21,429 bases of DNA from a virus. The notes below the pieces were generated by a model. The model worked only from the letters and a program-made list of their open reading frames with translations. It had not been told where the DNA came from and searched no databases. Of the stretch, positions 16,309-21,265 are shown piece after piece (within the stretch, counting starts at the first letter, position 1; each line of letters begins with the position of its first letter). Position numbers and translations under genes: made by a program. Location: the IMG/VR virus record IMGVR_UViG_3300032156_000085, positions 1 through 21,429 of that record; one strand, written 5' to 3'.

Positions 16309-16369
16309 GGTGGTGGCTGAGAGGCAGCTTTCAGTCAATGGTGTCGATCTAATTTTGGGCTGTCGCGGT

Positions 16370-16410
16370 GGGAGGGAGGCATACACACAAGTCGACCCCC
16401 CCTCCGTCCC
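16370..16410. repeat. Imperfect G/C-run stem
   Basis: GGGAGGGAGG (16370-16379) faces CCTCCGTCCC (16401-16410), nine of ten pairs, around a 21-base loop. It sits between the late promoter candidate and the terminator of the upstream gene. Function unknown; read-through RNA would fold here. Confidence 0.4.
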
Positions 16411-16433
16411 ATTTCGCTCCGCAAAACGCGGAC

Positions 16434-16465
16434 AAAAAAAAGCCCCTCGGCTTCGCGCCGAGGGG
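16434..16465 (-). terminator. Rho-independent terminator of the 171-aa gene
   Basis: Minus-strand order: stem CCCCTCGGC/GCCGAGGGG (16443-16451 and 16457-16465, 5-base loop), one C, then eight T (A run at 16434-16441 on the plus strand). Nine perfect GC-rich pairs plus a T run make this the clearest terminator in the window. It lies 30 bases after the stop of the 171-aa gene and before the late promoter, so it separates that gene from the late operon. A further stem, GGGCGCG/CGCGCCC with an AGGG loop (16470-16487), lies between the stop and the terminator. Confidence 0.9.
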
Positions 16466-16495
16466 TCAAGGGCGCGAGGGCGCGCCCCCAAGGAC

Positions 16496-17011
16496 CTACC
16501 ATTCGACTAAACGGCGCATCGCCGGATCGTTCGCGAACACGTACATGCGCCGTGCGCAAGGCGCGCCACTATGAGGACCGCGCGCATTAGCTGGCCAAGG
16601 TCGGCGCCGTGTCGCGTAGTACCGCATCCGTCCGACTTGTGCTCCTCCGCCCGTCGTGAGCATCGGCAGTCGAGGGTCGGTTGACGCGACCGCCCTCCGA
16701 TGCCGCCGCTTCTCCCTTCGCGCTTTCGCTCGCGCTACGTTCGCCATCGTATCAGCCTGCTTTCCGCGTGACACGTCGTGAGGCAAGCGTACGTAGACCG
16801 CGGGCTTGCCCATCCGTTCCGTCAGGTCAATCGCCAGCCCTCCTGCTTTTTGAATCGCGTCCATGATAGACGCGGGGCTTGCCATCATCCGCATTAGCTG
16901 CAGCGGCTCAGTGTCCAGAGCCCCGGTGTAAACCGTTGTCTCGACAACCGTTGGTCCCACGCCCGGATGCGACGCGACGGCGCGCATCCTTGTTACGATC
17001 AAGCTTTCCAT
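16496..17011 (-). CDS. 171-aa protein of the control region, unknown
   Basis: ATG at 17011 with GGAGGT seven bases upstream, so expression is likely efficient. It is transcribed alone: its own promoter candidate lies at 17032-17060 and a strong terminator follows it. The first half is folded (MESLIVTRMRAVASHPGVGP, then LQLMRMMASPASIMDAIQKAGGLAIDL and MGKPAVYVRLPHDVSRG); residues 88-105 are a very basic helix (NVARAKARREKRRHRRAV). The C-terminal third is Arg/Pro-rich and contains one copy of a 23-base repeat also found in the nearby structured element. The basic helix and the position between the two operons would suit a DNA- or RNA-binding regulator, but no known family is visible. Confidence 0.7.
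   Translation of the reverse strand: MESLIVTRMRAVASHPGVGPTVVETTVYTGALDTEPLQLMRMMASPASIMDAIQKAGGLAIDLTERMGKPAVYVRLPHDVSRGKQADTMANVARAKARREKRRHRRAVASTDPRLPMLTTGGGAQVGRMRYYATRRRPWPANARGPHSGAPCARRMYVFANDPAMRRLVEW
16554..16576. repeat. 23-base direct repeat, copy 1
   Basis: Identical to 17146-17168; includes the palindrome GGCGCGCC and ends in ACTATGAGG. This copy lies inside the 3' part of the 171-aa gene (codons for GPHSGAPCARR). Confidence 0.9.
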
Positions 17012-17031
17012 TTTGCGAACCTCCGAATAGA

Positions 17032-17060
17032 ACCGTACATCGAAAAGACGAATGTGTCAA
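17032..17060 (-). promoter_or_regulatory. Promoter candidate for the 171-aa gene
   Basis: Perfect TTGACA (17055-17060, minus strand), a 17-base spacer and TACGGT (17032-17037), three of six matches. Transcription would begin near 17025, leaving a leader of about 14 bases that includes GGAGGT (17019-17024). On the plus strand a TTGACT box (17077-17082) points the other way, towards the structured element; its -10 partner is unclear (TATGCT after 14 bases or TAAGGT after 19). Confidence 0.5.
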
Positions 17061-17104
17061 GAGCTTTTCCAAACCCTTGACTTAGCTACACCCCACTATG
17101 CTAA

Positions 17105-17221
17105 GGTTCGCCCAGTCAGTAAGTCCAGCGGAGAGGCGCCCCGCCGCGCAAGGCGCGCCACTATGAGGCAGACGCCTTACATGGGGAAAACGGATAAGCC
17201 TTCCTCTCCGCTGGGCGAACC
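17105..17221 (+). ncRNA. Long base-paired element, candidate structured RNA
   Basis: The ends pair: GGTTCGCC (17105-17112) with GGCGAACC (17214-17221), then, after a 12-base bulge on the 5' side only, CAGCGGAGAGG (17125-17135) with CCTCTCCGCTG (17203-17213). That gives 19 perfect pairs in two stacked helices with no gap on the 3' side. The inside holds a small hairpin, TGAGGC/GCCTTA with an AGAC loop (17164-17179). A TTGACT box lies shortly upstream on the plus strand. No protein frame covers it. It is not a tRNA: no T-loop or D-arm is present. Strand cannot be decided from pairing alone; plus is chosen because of the box. Confidence 0.5.
17146..17168. repeat. 23-base direct repeat, copy 2
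   Basis: Second copy of the repeat at 16554-16576, without mismatches. It lies within the interior of the base-paired element, and its ATGAGG end forms one arm of the small inner hairpin. Confidence 0.9.
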
Positions 17222-17500
17222 ATAGAGCTGCGCCAAGGTGCGGCTCGCCCTAACCGCCGGAAGGTGCTCGACACCACACGTGAATGGTAGAACGGACACG
17301 CGTGCCGGCGGAATCGGTCAAGAGGCCCGCGAACGTGTGTCAGGTTAGAAACAGCATTCCGCCTTAGCAGACTGGCACTGACCTGGACTTAGCATAACGC
17401 GGCGGGCTTACATACCGTCAAGATGGGGGAAACGCACCCCGAGCGCCAGATACGGGGTGCTTCCCCCTTCCCCCTAATCCCGATCGACTTACCGTAGTTA
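17222..17500. other. Non-coding tract with further pairing
   Basis: No gene is supported. It holds CCGCCGG/CCGGCGG (17254-17260 with 17305-17311) enclosing a GGTG/CACC hairpin (17263-17275); GTCAGGT (17339-17345) facing ACCTG-G-AC (17381-17388); a possible long-range helix CCCGCCGCG/CGCGGCGGG (17140-17148 with 17398-17406) reaching back into the element at 17105-17221; and a strong stem, GGGGGAA plus GCACCCC facing GGGGTGC plus TTCCCCC (17425-17467, one 2-base bulge, 13-base loop). No T run follows, so the last is not a standard terminator. Together they suggest one folded RNA or a protein-loaded DNA control region. Confidence 0.4.
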
Positions 17501-17516
17501 GATTGGATTGGGAAAT

Positions 17517-17863
17517 GCGAATTCGCGTCTAATTCGCACCCAATTCGCAAAGCACTTAAAAACACCCGTTCGCTTCCTAACTCCTTACACACACACACTT
17601 AAGACACACACACTAAGCACCAAGAGCACCAAGATTCGCAAAACCTCTCCGGGCGTTTTTTTGAAAAAGTCAAAATTGCGAATTTTGCTTACGCGGTAGG
17701 GTCAAAATGACCCACTTTCGCCCTAAGTGCTTACCCCGTAAGCAAATACGCAAATGCGAATCCCTTGCGAATTCCCTGCGAATTCGCTGCTTCGGGTGGC
17801 CGAGACGGCCACCCTTCGCCACCTAAGGCGCCGCCGCCGCCCTGCGAACGCCCCGCGAATCGC
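17517..17863. other. Origin-like tract with iterated GCGAATT/AATTCGC
   Basis: AT-richer than its surroundings. The 7-mer GCGAATT or its complement occurs at 17517 (inside the palindrome GCGAATTCGC, 17517-17526), 17531, 17542, 17678, 17767 and 17778 (again GCGAATTCGC, 17778-17787), with near copies at 17634, 17756 and 17855. Further symmetric sites: CAAAATT-GCG-AATTTTG (17671-17687), GGGTCA-AAA-TGACCC (17699-17713), GCTTAC-CCC-GTAAGC (17729-17743), and a 10-base inverted pair TTTGCTTACG/CGTAAGCAAA (17684-17693 with 17737-17746). A CA-rich stretch with a tandem AGCACCAAG (17616-17633) lies within it. Iterated sites next to an SSB-bearing operon fit a replication origin or an operator cluster. 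Confidence 0.5.
17794..17814. repeat. Nine-pair GC stem-loop
   Basis: GGGTGGCCG/CGGCCACCC with an AGA loop, perfect over nine pairs. It lies 100 bases upstream of the first early gene and is not followed by a T run. It is the strongest short stem of the dispersed set and might block or protect the 5' end of the early message. Confidence 0.75.
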
Positions 17864-17915
17864 ACCCCGACGGCAGCTCCCTTAGAGCTGACTCTCCCCC
17901 TCAAGGAAGGCCCCC

Positions 17916-18092
17916 ATGACCGCATCCCTCAAGGACGGCAAGCTCACCATCGTGATCGAAACCCAGCCTCCTACACCCAGCGCCTCCGGCAAGACCCTCG
18001 TGGTCGCCACCACGCACGGCAACGTCGCCACCCAGGTGCTCGTGGACGGCAAGCCCCTCATCATCGGCCTCAACGCCTACGTGCGCGCCTAA
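17916..18092 (+). CDS. Conserved 58-aa early phage protein
   Basis: ATG at 17916 with AAGGAAGG five bases upstream; TAA at 18090-18092. It opens MTASLKDGKLTIVIE, continues with TPSASGKTLVVATTHGN and closes with DGKPLIIGLNAYVRA. This is a small protein type I recall from phages and mobile elements of several bacterial groups, with conserved S-x-S-G-K-T-L-V-V-A-(S/T)-T-H-G-N and I-G-L-N-A-Y. The function is not known to me. The pattern of short strands suggests a compact beta fold. Codons end mostly in C, as in its neighbours. First gene of the early-type operon. Confidence 0.85.
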   Translation: MTASLKDGKLTIVIETQPPTPSASGKTLVVATTHGNVATQVLVDGKPLIIGLNAYVRA

Positions 18093-18093
18093 C

Positions 18094-18110
18094 CCGCGCG
18101 AAGCGCGCGG
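18094..18110. repeat. GC stem-loop after the first early gene
   Basis: CCGCGCG-AAG-CGCGCGG, one base after the TAA. An identical 17-base copy lies at 18186-18202. There is no T run, so termination is unlikely by itself. Confidence 0.85.
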
Positions 18111-18167
18111 ACACGCACCCTTCACCGGATGCGTGCCTCAAAGCTCTCTTGTTCCTTGGAGGTTTCT

Positions 18168-18620
18168 ATGGTCACCACCACCCCCCCGCGCGAAGCGCGC
18201 GGGCACCCGCTCATGACCCTCCCCCTCACGACCATCCCCCTCTACCAAGCCCTCTCCAGTGCCTTAGCTTGGGCGCGAAACGCGCCCCCAACATGGACCG
18301 CAACCGCATACGCCCAGCTCGACTCTCTCCAAGCTGACCATCTCCCTCACGGCTCCGGCCTTGATGGGACCCACCATTCCCTCGATCGGAACGCCTCCAC
18401 CCCAGAGCGTCTCGTCTTCAATCTCGATTACCACTTCATGGACGACTCCGGCATGTACGCCGGCTGGTACTCTTACATCCTCACCGTCAAAGCATCCCTC
18501 CAAAACGGAATCACCCTCCGCACAACCGGCCGCGAGACACCCGGCGGCGGCACCCGCGATTACCTCTCCGAGCTATTTGACCAAGCCCTCCGCACCCCCG
18601 TGCCACGCAACCTTACCTGA
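18168..18620 (+). CDS. Conserved early protein, HGSG-x-D/MDD-x-G-x-Y-x-GW family
   Basis: 150 aa. The ATG at 18168 is chosen because GGAGG stands five bases before it; the frame is open from 18129 but no ribosome site precedes that ATG. Conserved-looking blocks: LPHGSGLDG (59-67), PERLVFNLDYHFMDDSGMYAGW (79-100), LTVKASLQNGITLRTTGR (105-122) and DYLSELFDQAL (131-141). I recognise this block order from a family of small phage and mobile-element proteins whose role is unknown. The first 15 residues (including PPREARG) are coded by a GC stem-loop and may be an added extension; a second stem-loop (18271-18287) codes for AWARNAPP. It carries the in-frame copy of a 28-base repeat. Confidence 0.8.
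   Translation: MVTTTPPREARGHPLMTLPLTTIPLYQALSSALAWARNAPPTWTATAYAQLDSLQADHLPHGSGLDGTHHSLDRNASTPERLVFNLDYHFMDDSGMYAGWYSYILTVKASLQNGITLRTTGRETPGGGTRDYLSELFDQALRTPVPRNLT
18186..18202. repeat. GC stem-loop, identical to 18094-18110
   Basis: CCGCGCG-AAG-CGCGCGG inside codons 7-12 of the 150-aa gene. A related stem, GGGCGCG-AAA-CGCGCCC, lies at 18271-18287 in the same gene. Confidence 0.85.
18459..18486. repeat. 28-base repeat, in-frame copy
   Basis: Identical to 19519-19546. Here it encodes the AGWYSYILT stretch (98-106), which lines up without a gap with the family's expected Y-x-G-W block, so this is probably the original copy. Confidence 0.9.
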
Positions 18621-18635
18621 AAGGAGCCCCCAACC

Positions 18636-18899
18636 ATGTCCGACCCGACTTACATACCCAAAATCCAATCCGCTCTCAAAGTGCTCCGCGACTTCACCCC
18701 TGGCGAGCTTCTCACCGCCCTCACTTCAGAGCACCGCACCCATCAGCAATCAACCATCAGAGCCATCGTTTCTCTCCTTCGTCTTTACGCCACAGCACCC
18801 CACGACCTCCGCAACGAAGCCTCCGTCGCCTTCTGCCAGTTCCTCGTCAACGAGCTTGACAACAACAGCGACTTCCCCCAAGCCTTTCCCTTCATCTGA
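18636..18899 (+). CDS. Hypothetical 87-aa early protein
   Basis: ATG at 18636, with AAAGGAG upstream (Shine-Dalgarno core about ten bases from the ATG). Two or three amphipathic helices are apparent: IPKIQSALKVLRDFTPGELL, QQSTIRAIVSLLRLYATA and NEASVAFCQFLVNELDNN. No cysteine motif, membrane helix or known family. An all-helical small protein in an early phage operon could be a host-factor inhibitor or DNA-metabolism helper; that is guesswork. It lies between the 150-aa gene and SSB. Confidence 0.72.
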   Translation: MSDPTYIPKIQSALKVLRDFTPGELLTALTSEHRTHQQSTIRAIVSLLRLYATAPHDLRNEASVAFCQFLVNELDNNSDFPQAFPFI

Positions 18900-18938
18900 A
18901 AGGAGCCTTCCTCCTGGCCACCCTGATCCTCAACTCCG

Positions 18939-18965
18939 ATGTTCCCTAAAGCGAGCCCCCGATGA
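18939..18965 (+). promoter_or_regulatory. Eight-codon upstream frame coupled to ssb
   Basis: ATG at 18939 reads MFPKASPR and stops at TGA 18963-18965, which overlaps the SSB ATG (ATGA). SSB itself has no good Shine-Dalgarno site, while AAAGGAG stands at 18898-18904 after the previous stop, within a small AGGAG/CTCCT hairpin. Coupled translation through this mini-frame is possible. Confidence 0.35.
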
Positions 18966-19288
18966 ATTCACTCAACTCCGCCCTGCTCGAAGGTTCCCTG
19001 ACAGAGGAACCTATCCTCAGTTACACTCCAGACGGACTCGCCGTCTGCACCTTCACCATCGCCTCTCACCGCCGCGTCAAGAAAGACGACGCCTACCACG
19101 AGGAAATCTTCCACTTCAACATAGTTACCCACGCGCACCTCGCCACATTCTGCCACGAGTACCTCAAGCAGGATCGTGGCGTGCGCGTCGTGGGTCGCCT
19201 CAGTCAGGATACGGCCAAGCAGGTCTTCCTTGAGGCTGAGCACGTCGAACTCAAGCCCGAACCTGCCGCAGAGGAGATCAAGAAATGA
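18962..19288 (+). CDS. ssb: Single-stranded DNA-binding protein
   Basis: 108 aa. OB-fold protein that coats single-stranded DNA during replication and recombination. The order of strands is typical: NSALLEGSLTEEPILSY (4-20), LAVCTFTIASHRR (26-38), EEIFHFNIVTHAHLATFC (47-64), then GVRVVGRLSQD (73-83) and VFLEAEHVEL (88-97). Aromatic residues F31, F50 and F52 sit where SSBs stack bases. It is shorter than bacterial SSB (about 170 aa), and the C-terminus ends in EEIKK rather than the acidic DDDIPF-type tip, so recruitment of host partners through that tip is unlikely. It is the only gene of the plus-strand block with a known biochemical role and marks the block as replication-related. Confidence 0.92.
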   Translation: MNSLNSALLEGSLTEEPILSYTPDGLAVCTFTIASHRRVKKDDAYHEEIFHFNIVTHAHLATFCHEYLKQDRGVRVVGRLSQDTAKQVFLEAEHVELKPEPAAEEIKK

Positions 19289-19332
19289 GACTGAACCACG
19301 CCTTTGAAAACGCTTACCCGCGTCGAATCTGA
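19285..19332 (+). other. 15-codon frame after ssb
   Basis: Starts in an ATGA overlap with the SSB stop and reads MRLNHAFENAYPRRI. It is too short to claim as a gene; it may be a remnant or a coupling frame before the next ribosome site (AAAGGAG at 19345-19351). Confidence 0.25.
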
Positions 19333-19361
19333 AACCATCCTTTGAAAGGAGCCTCAACCCC

Positions 19362-19799
19362 ATGCCAACCCGTTGCCAAGTCCATGTCACCGGCTTCGCC
19401 CAAAACGAGCCCCCCATCTCCCTCTACCACCACTGTGACGGCTACCCAGAGAATATGGTCCCCCTTCTCCAAGACGCCCGGATCAAGGCCAGCACCAACT
19501 GGAAGAACGGATGCGCCGGCCGGCTGGTACTCTTACATCCTCACCGAGTCGCCTCCTTCATCGTCGCAATCGACCCCGGCGGCTATGACATCGAGCTATC
19601 CCCCGCCCTCCACAGCGACATCGAGTATCTCTACCAGCTCATCGTCCAAAATCACCACTACAGCAAGGAGCCAACCTGGAAACTTCGCATTCTCATTCCC
19701 AAACCCGGCTTCTGGAACGCGCCCGACCTTGCCCACATGAAGCTCCTCTGGCAAGGGCTCATCGAAGACGCCGATCCCGCCGTCAAGGCGACCCCCTAA
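19362..19799 (+). CDS. Conserved early protein, LYHHxDGYPENM family
   Basis: 145 aa, ATG at 19362 with AAAGGAG upstream. The opening MPTRCQVHVTG and the block LYHHCDGYPENMVPLL (21-36), followed by VASFIVAIDPGGYDIE (63-78) and LHSDIEYLYQLIVQN (83-97), match a family I recall from phage and mobile-element genomes: MPTRC, then an LYHH-x-DGYP block, then an LHGDIEYYYRL-like block. The function is unknown. Residues 54-62 (RLVLLHPHR), just before VASF, are encoded by a 28-base copy of part of the 150-aa gene read in another frame; relatives, as I remember them, have a single Lys here. The protein may therefore carry an insertion. Confidence 0.8.
   Translation: MPTRCQVHVTGFAQNEPPISLYHHCDGYPENMVPLLQDARIKASTNWKNGCAGRLVLLHPHRVASFIVAIDPGGYDIELSPALHSDIEYLYQLIVQNHHYSKEPTWKLRILIPKPGFWNAPDLAHMKLLWQGLIEDADPAVKATP
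19519..19546. repeat. 28-base repeat, out-of-frame copy
   Basis: Identical to 18459-18486 but read in a different frame. It is flanked on the left by a partial duplication of GCCGG, a possible junction mark. Confidence 0.9.
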
Positions 19800-19811
19800 A
19801 AGGAGTCCAAA

Positions 19812-20000
19812 ATGCTCACCCGAACCTGCGACCGCTGTGGAACCGACATACCTCCCGGCTACGGCTGGTACTCCATCACCAACACCAAAGAGCCGGTAAG
19901 AACCGACATAGCCTTCCGCGAGCTTTGCGGCCCCTGCCAGTCAGCCTTCAATTACTTCCTGGCGAACAAACCCGTCCCCCCTCGCGAGGCGCCCAAATGA
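19812..20000 (+). CDS. 62-aa zinc-ribbon protein
   Basis: ATG at 19812, preceded by AAAAGGAG. Two CxxC pairs, C6-D-R-C9 and C39-G-P-C42, are separated by a short beta-like segment containing GYGWYSITNT; this is a classic four-cysteine zinc ribbon. Such small proteins often bind nucleic acid or protein partners. It ends in an ATGA overlap with the next gene. No more specific family is recognised. Confidence 0.8.
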   Translation: MLTRTCDRCGTDIPPGYGWYSITNTKEPVRTDIAFRELCGPCQSAFNYFLANKPVPPREAPK

Positions 20001-20215
20001 AAGACCTCACCGTGGGCGATCTCATCGACACCCTCAACCACCTCGTTCGGCTCAGAGAAATCTCACGCACCGACACCGTACTCGCCGTCAACTTCACCCG
20101 CCGTTCCCCTGAAAGCTGTCTCTACTTCACCATCGAAGAGCCTTACGTCTTACCCTCCGACGACGACGGCGATTCCCTCGTCATCCCCTTTCACCCCAAA
20201 GGAGACCCCCCATGA
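19997..20215 (+). CDS. Hypothetical 72-aa early protein
   Basis: The ATG at 19997 overlaps the upstream stop as ATGA; the frame is open from 19925, but the earlier ATG lies inside the zinc-ribbon gene and gives a nonsense-like Pro/Arg/Gln segment. The product opens MKDLTVGDLIDTLNHLVRL, continues with TDTVLAVNFTRR and CLYFTIEEPYVLPSDDDGD, and ends in PFHPKGDPP. The first helix followed by two strands is similar to small phage proteins with a 'TVGDLI..L' start. Function unknown. Confidence 0.75.
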   Translation: MKDLTVGDLIDTLNHLVRLREISRTDTVLAVNFTRRSPESCLYFTIEEPYVLPSDDDGDSLVIPFHPKGDPP

Positions 20216-20670
20216 CCGACAACGCTCTCGACCCTAACGGCCCCGGCCTCGACTACTCACTCGGCCTCTCGAATGTGGACCACCCTACCGGCATCCACTA
20301 CGGCGTCATCCACGCCAACGAAGTCTGCCAGGCTTGGTCCGATAGCAGCGAGCCCGAGTACCCCGATCCCGAGCTCGACGAGGACGGCGAGGAGATAGAG
20401 GACGACCTCATCGAACCCCTCGCCTTCACCTACGACGACGATGGCTACCGCTGCTCCCAGAGCGCCGACGATCCCGACATCTTCATCCTCAGATCCCCCT
20501 ACTACACCCGCTGCGCCTTCTGCTCCCCCTGCGCCCCCGGTGCCGGTTACCTGATGTCCCCGCGTCCCGCAGGGATCAAGACCTACTGCTTCGGCCACGA
20601 CTGGTTCGACGAGGGGAAAGCGCCCTACCCCGTCTACCGCGTCACCGACGATCAGGAGATCTTCACATGA
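20212..20670 (+). CDS. Conserved Cys-rich early protein, 152 aa
   Basis: ATG at 20212 in an ATGA overlap; AAAGGAG stands upstream. Blocks: LDYSLGLSNVDHPTGIHYGV (13-32), NEVCQAWSDSSEPEY (36-50), an acidic stretch (51-67), LAFTYDDDGYRCSQS (70-84), SPYYTRCAFCSPCAPGAGYL (95-114) and TYCFGHDWFDEGKAPYPVYRV (124-144). The C101-x2-C104-x2-C107 cluster with C126 and H129 could hold a metal. I recall this block order from a widespread phage and mobile-element family with no known function. The length is typical of that family. It ends in an ATGA overlap with the next gene. Confidence 0.85.
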   Translation: MTDNALDPNGPGLDYSLGLSNVDHPTGIHYGVIHANEVCQAWSDSSEPEYPDPELDEDGEEIEDDLIEPLAFTYDDDGYRCSQSADDPDIFILRSPYYTRCAFCSPCAPGAGYLMSPRPAGIKTYCFGHDWFDEGKAPYPVYRVTDDQEIFT

Positions 20671-20912
20671 CCTTCGAGCGCTTCATCAGCTCAATCGACT
20701 ACGCCGCGAAGCGCTTCTCCGTCTACGCCGCCTGCCACTGCTACGCCGCCAACTACCACACCGGCCAGTGGAGCCGCGCGTACAGGCTTCTCTGCTCCAT
20801 AGACCGCAAAGGCTTCCGACCCGGCCTCGCCTACGGCATAGACGAAGACGCCACCCGTGAAGACCCCGTCGCCTCTACCCTTCTCGACAAGCTGATCGAA
20901 AGGAGCTACTGA
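20667..20912 (+). CDS. Hypothetical 81-aa early protein
   Basis: ATG at 20667 in an ATGA overlap and a TGATG junction at its end. Helical and aromatic: FERFISSIDYAAKRFSVYAA (3-22), then CHCYAANYHTGQWSRAYRL (23-41), then an acidic stretch (GIDEDATREDPVAS) and a closing helix. Two cysteines close together (C23-H-C25) do not form a normal metal site. No family recognised; the tight packing supports co-expression with its neighbours. Confidence 0.75.
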   Translation: MTFERFISSIDYAAKRFSVYAACHCYAANYHTGQWSRAYRLLCSIDRKGFRPGLAYGIDEDATREDPVASTLLDKLIERSY

Positions 20913-21265
20913 TGGCCAAAGACGACATCCGCCTCTCCCCGCGCTACGGCCTCAACCCATCCCTCGGGACCTGCCCGATCTGCGGTGAGGAGAATGGCGA
21001 GATCATCCTCCACGGACTCCTCAAGAACGACCAGGAGGCCCCTCGCCATACCTGGACCCTACACCCCTGCTCCGAGTGCAAAGACAAGCTCGCCTCCGGT
21101 GTCGGCCTGGTCGAGATAATTGACAGAACCCGACCCTCAGGCTCTGCCGCGATCCTGACCGCCGAGGCTTACTGCCGCCTTTTCACCTCCCCGGTCCCCC
21201 CTGAGAGGATAGCCTGCGTAGACCACCCCACCCTCACCAACATGCTGAAGGAGCAAACCCCATGA
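20912..21265 (+). CDS. Conserved zinc-ribbon early protein, 117 aa
   Basis: ATG at 20912 overlaps the upstream stop (TGATG), with AAAGGAG before it. Residues 7-30, RLSPRYGLNPSLG followed by TCPICGEENGE, and 51-58, HPCSECKD, give two pairs, C21-x2-C24 and C53-x2-C56, a four-cysteine zinc ribbon. The order L-S-P-x-Y-G-L-N-P-S-L-G-x-C-x-x-C-G-E-E is one I recall from small phage and mobile-element proteins of unknown role that often lie with the other families of this block. The C-terminal half is a short mixed domain. It ends in an ATGA overlap with the next gene. Confidence 0.85.
   Translation: MAKDDIRLSPRYGLNPSLGTCPICGEENGEIILHGLLKNDQEAPRHTWTLHPCSECKDKLASGVGLVEIIDRTRPSGSAAILTAEAYCRLFTSPVPPERIACVDHPTLTNMLKEQTP

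Noticed and set aside
17126-17212. tRNA-like length (87 bases) with a paired acceptor-type end
   Set aside because: No T-arm TTCGA-type loop, no D-arm and no plausible anticodon stem; the end helix is 11 pairs rather than 7.
17425-17467. Strong stem read as a terminator
   Set aside because: The stem is convincing, but on neither strand does a T run follow, so I list it only as structure.
17581-17633. CA-rich repeats as a CRISPR or microsatellite array
   Set aside because: Only short CA runs and one tandem 9-mer; there are no regularly spaced repeats with unique spacers.
17508-17699. 63-aa frame in the origin-like tract
   Set aside because: No ribosome site, low-complexity Thr/Lys/His content due to the CA repeats, and it crosses the repeated 7-mers.
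18361-19233. 290-aa plus-strand frame over ssb and the genes before it
   Set aside because: Pro/Ser-rich shadow that covers three supported genes in another frame and has no ribosome site.
19285-19332. 15-codon frame as a gene
   Set aside because: Too short, with no recognisable pattern; kept only as an observation.
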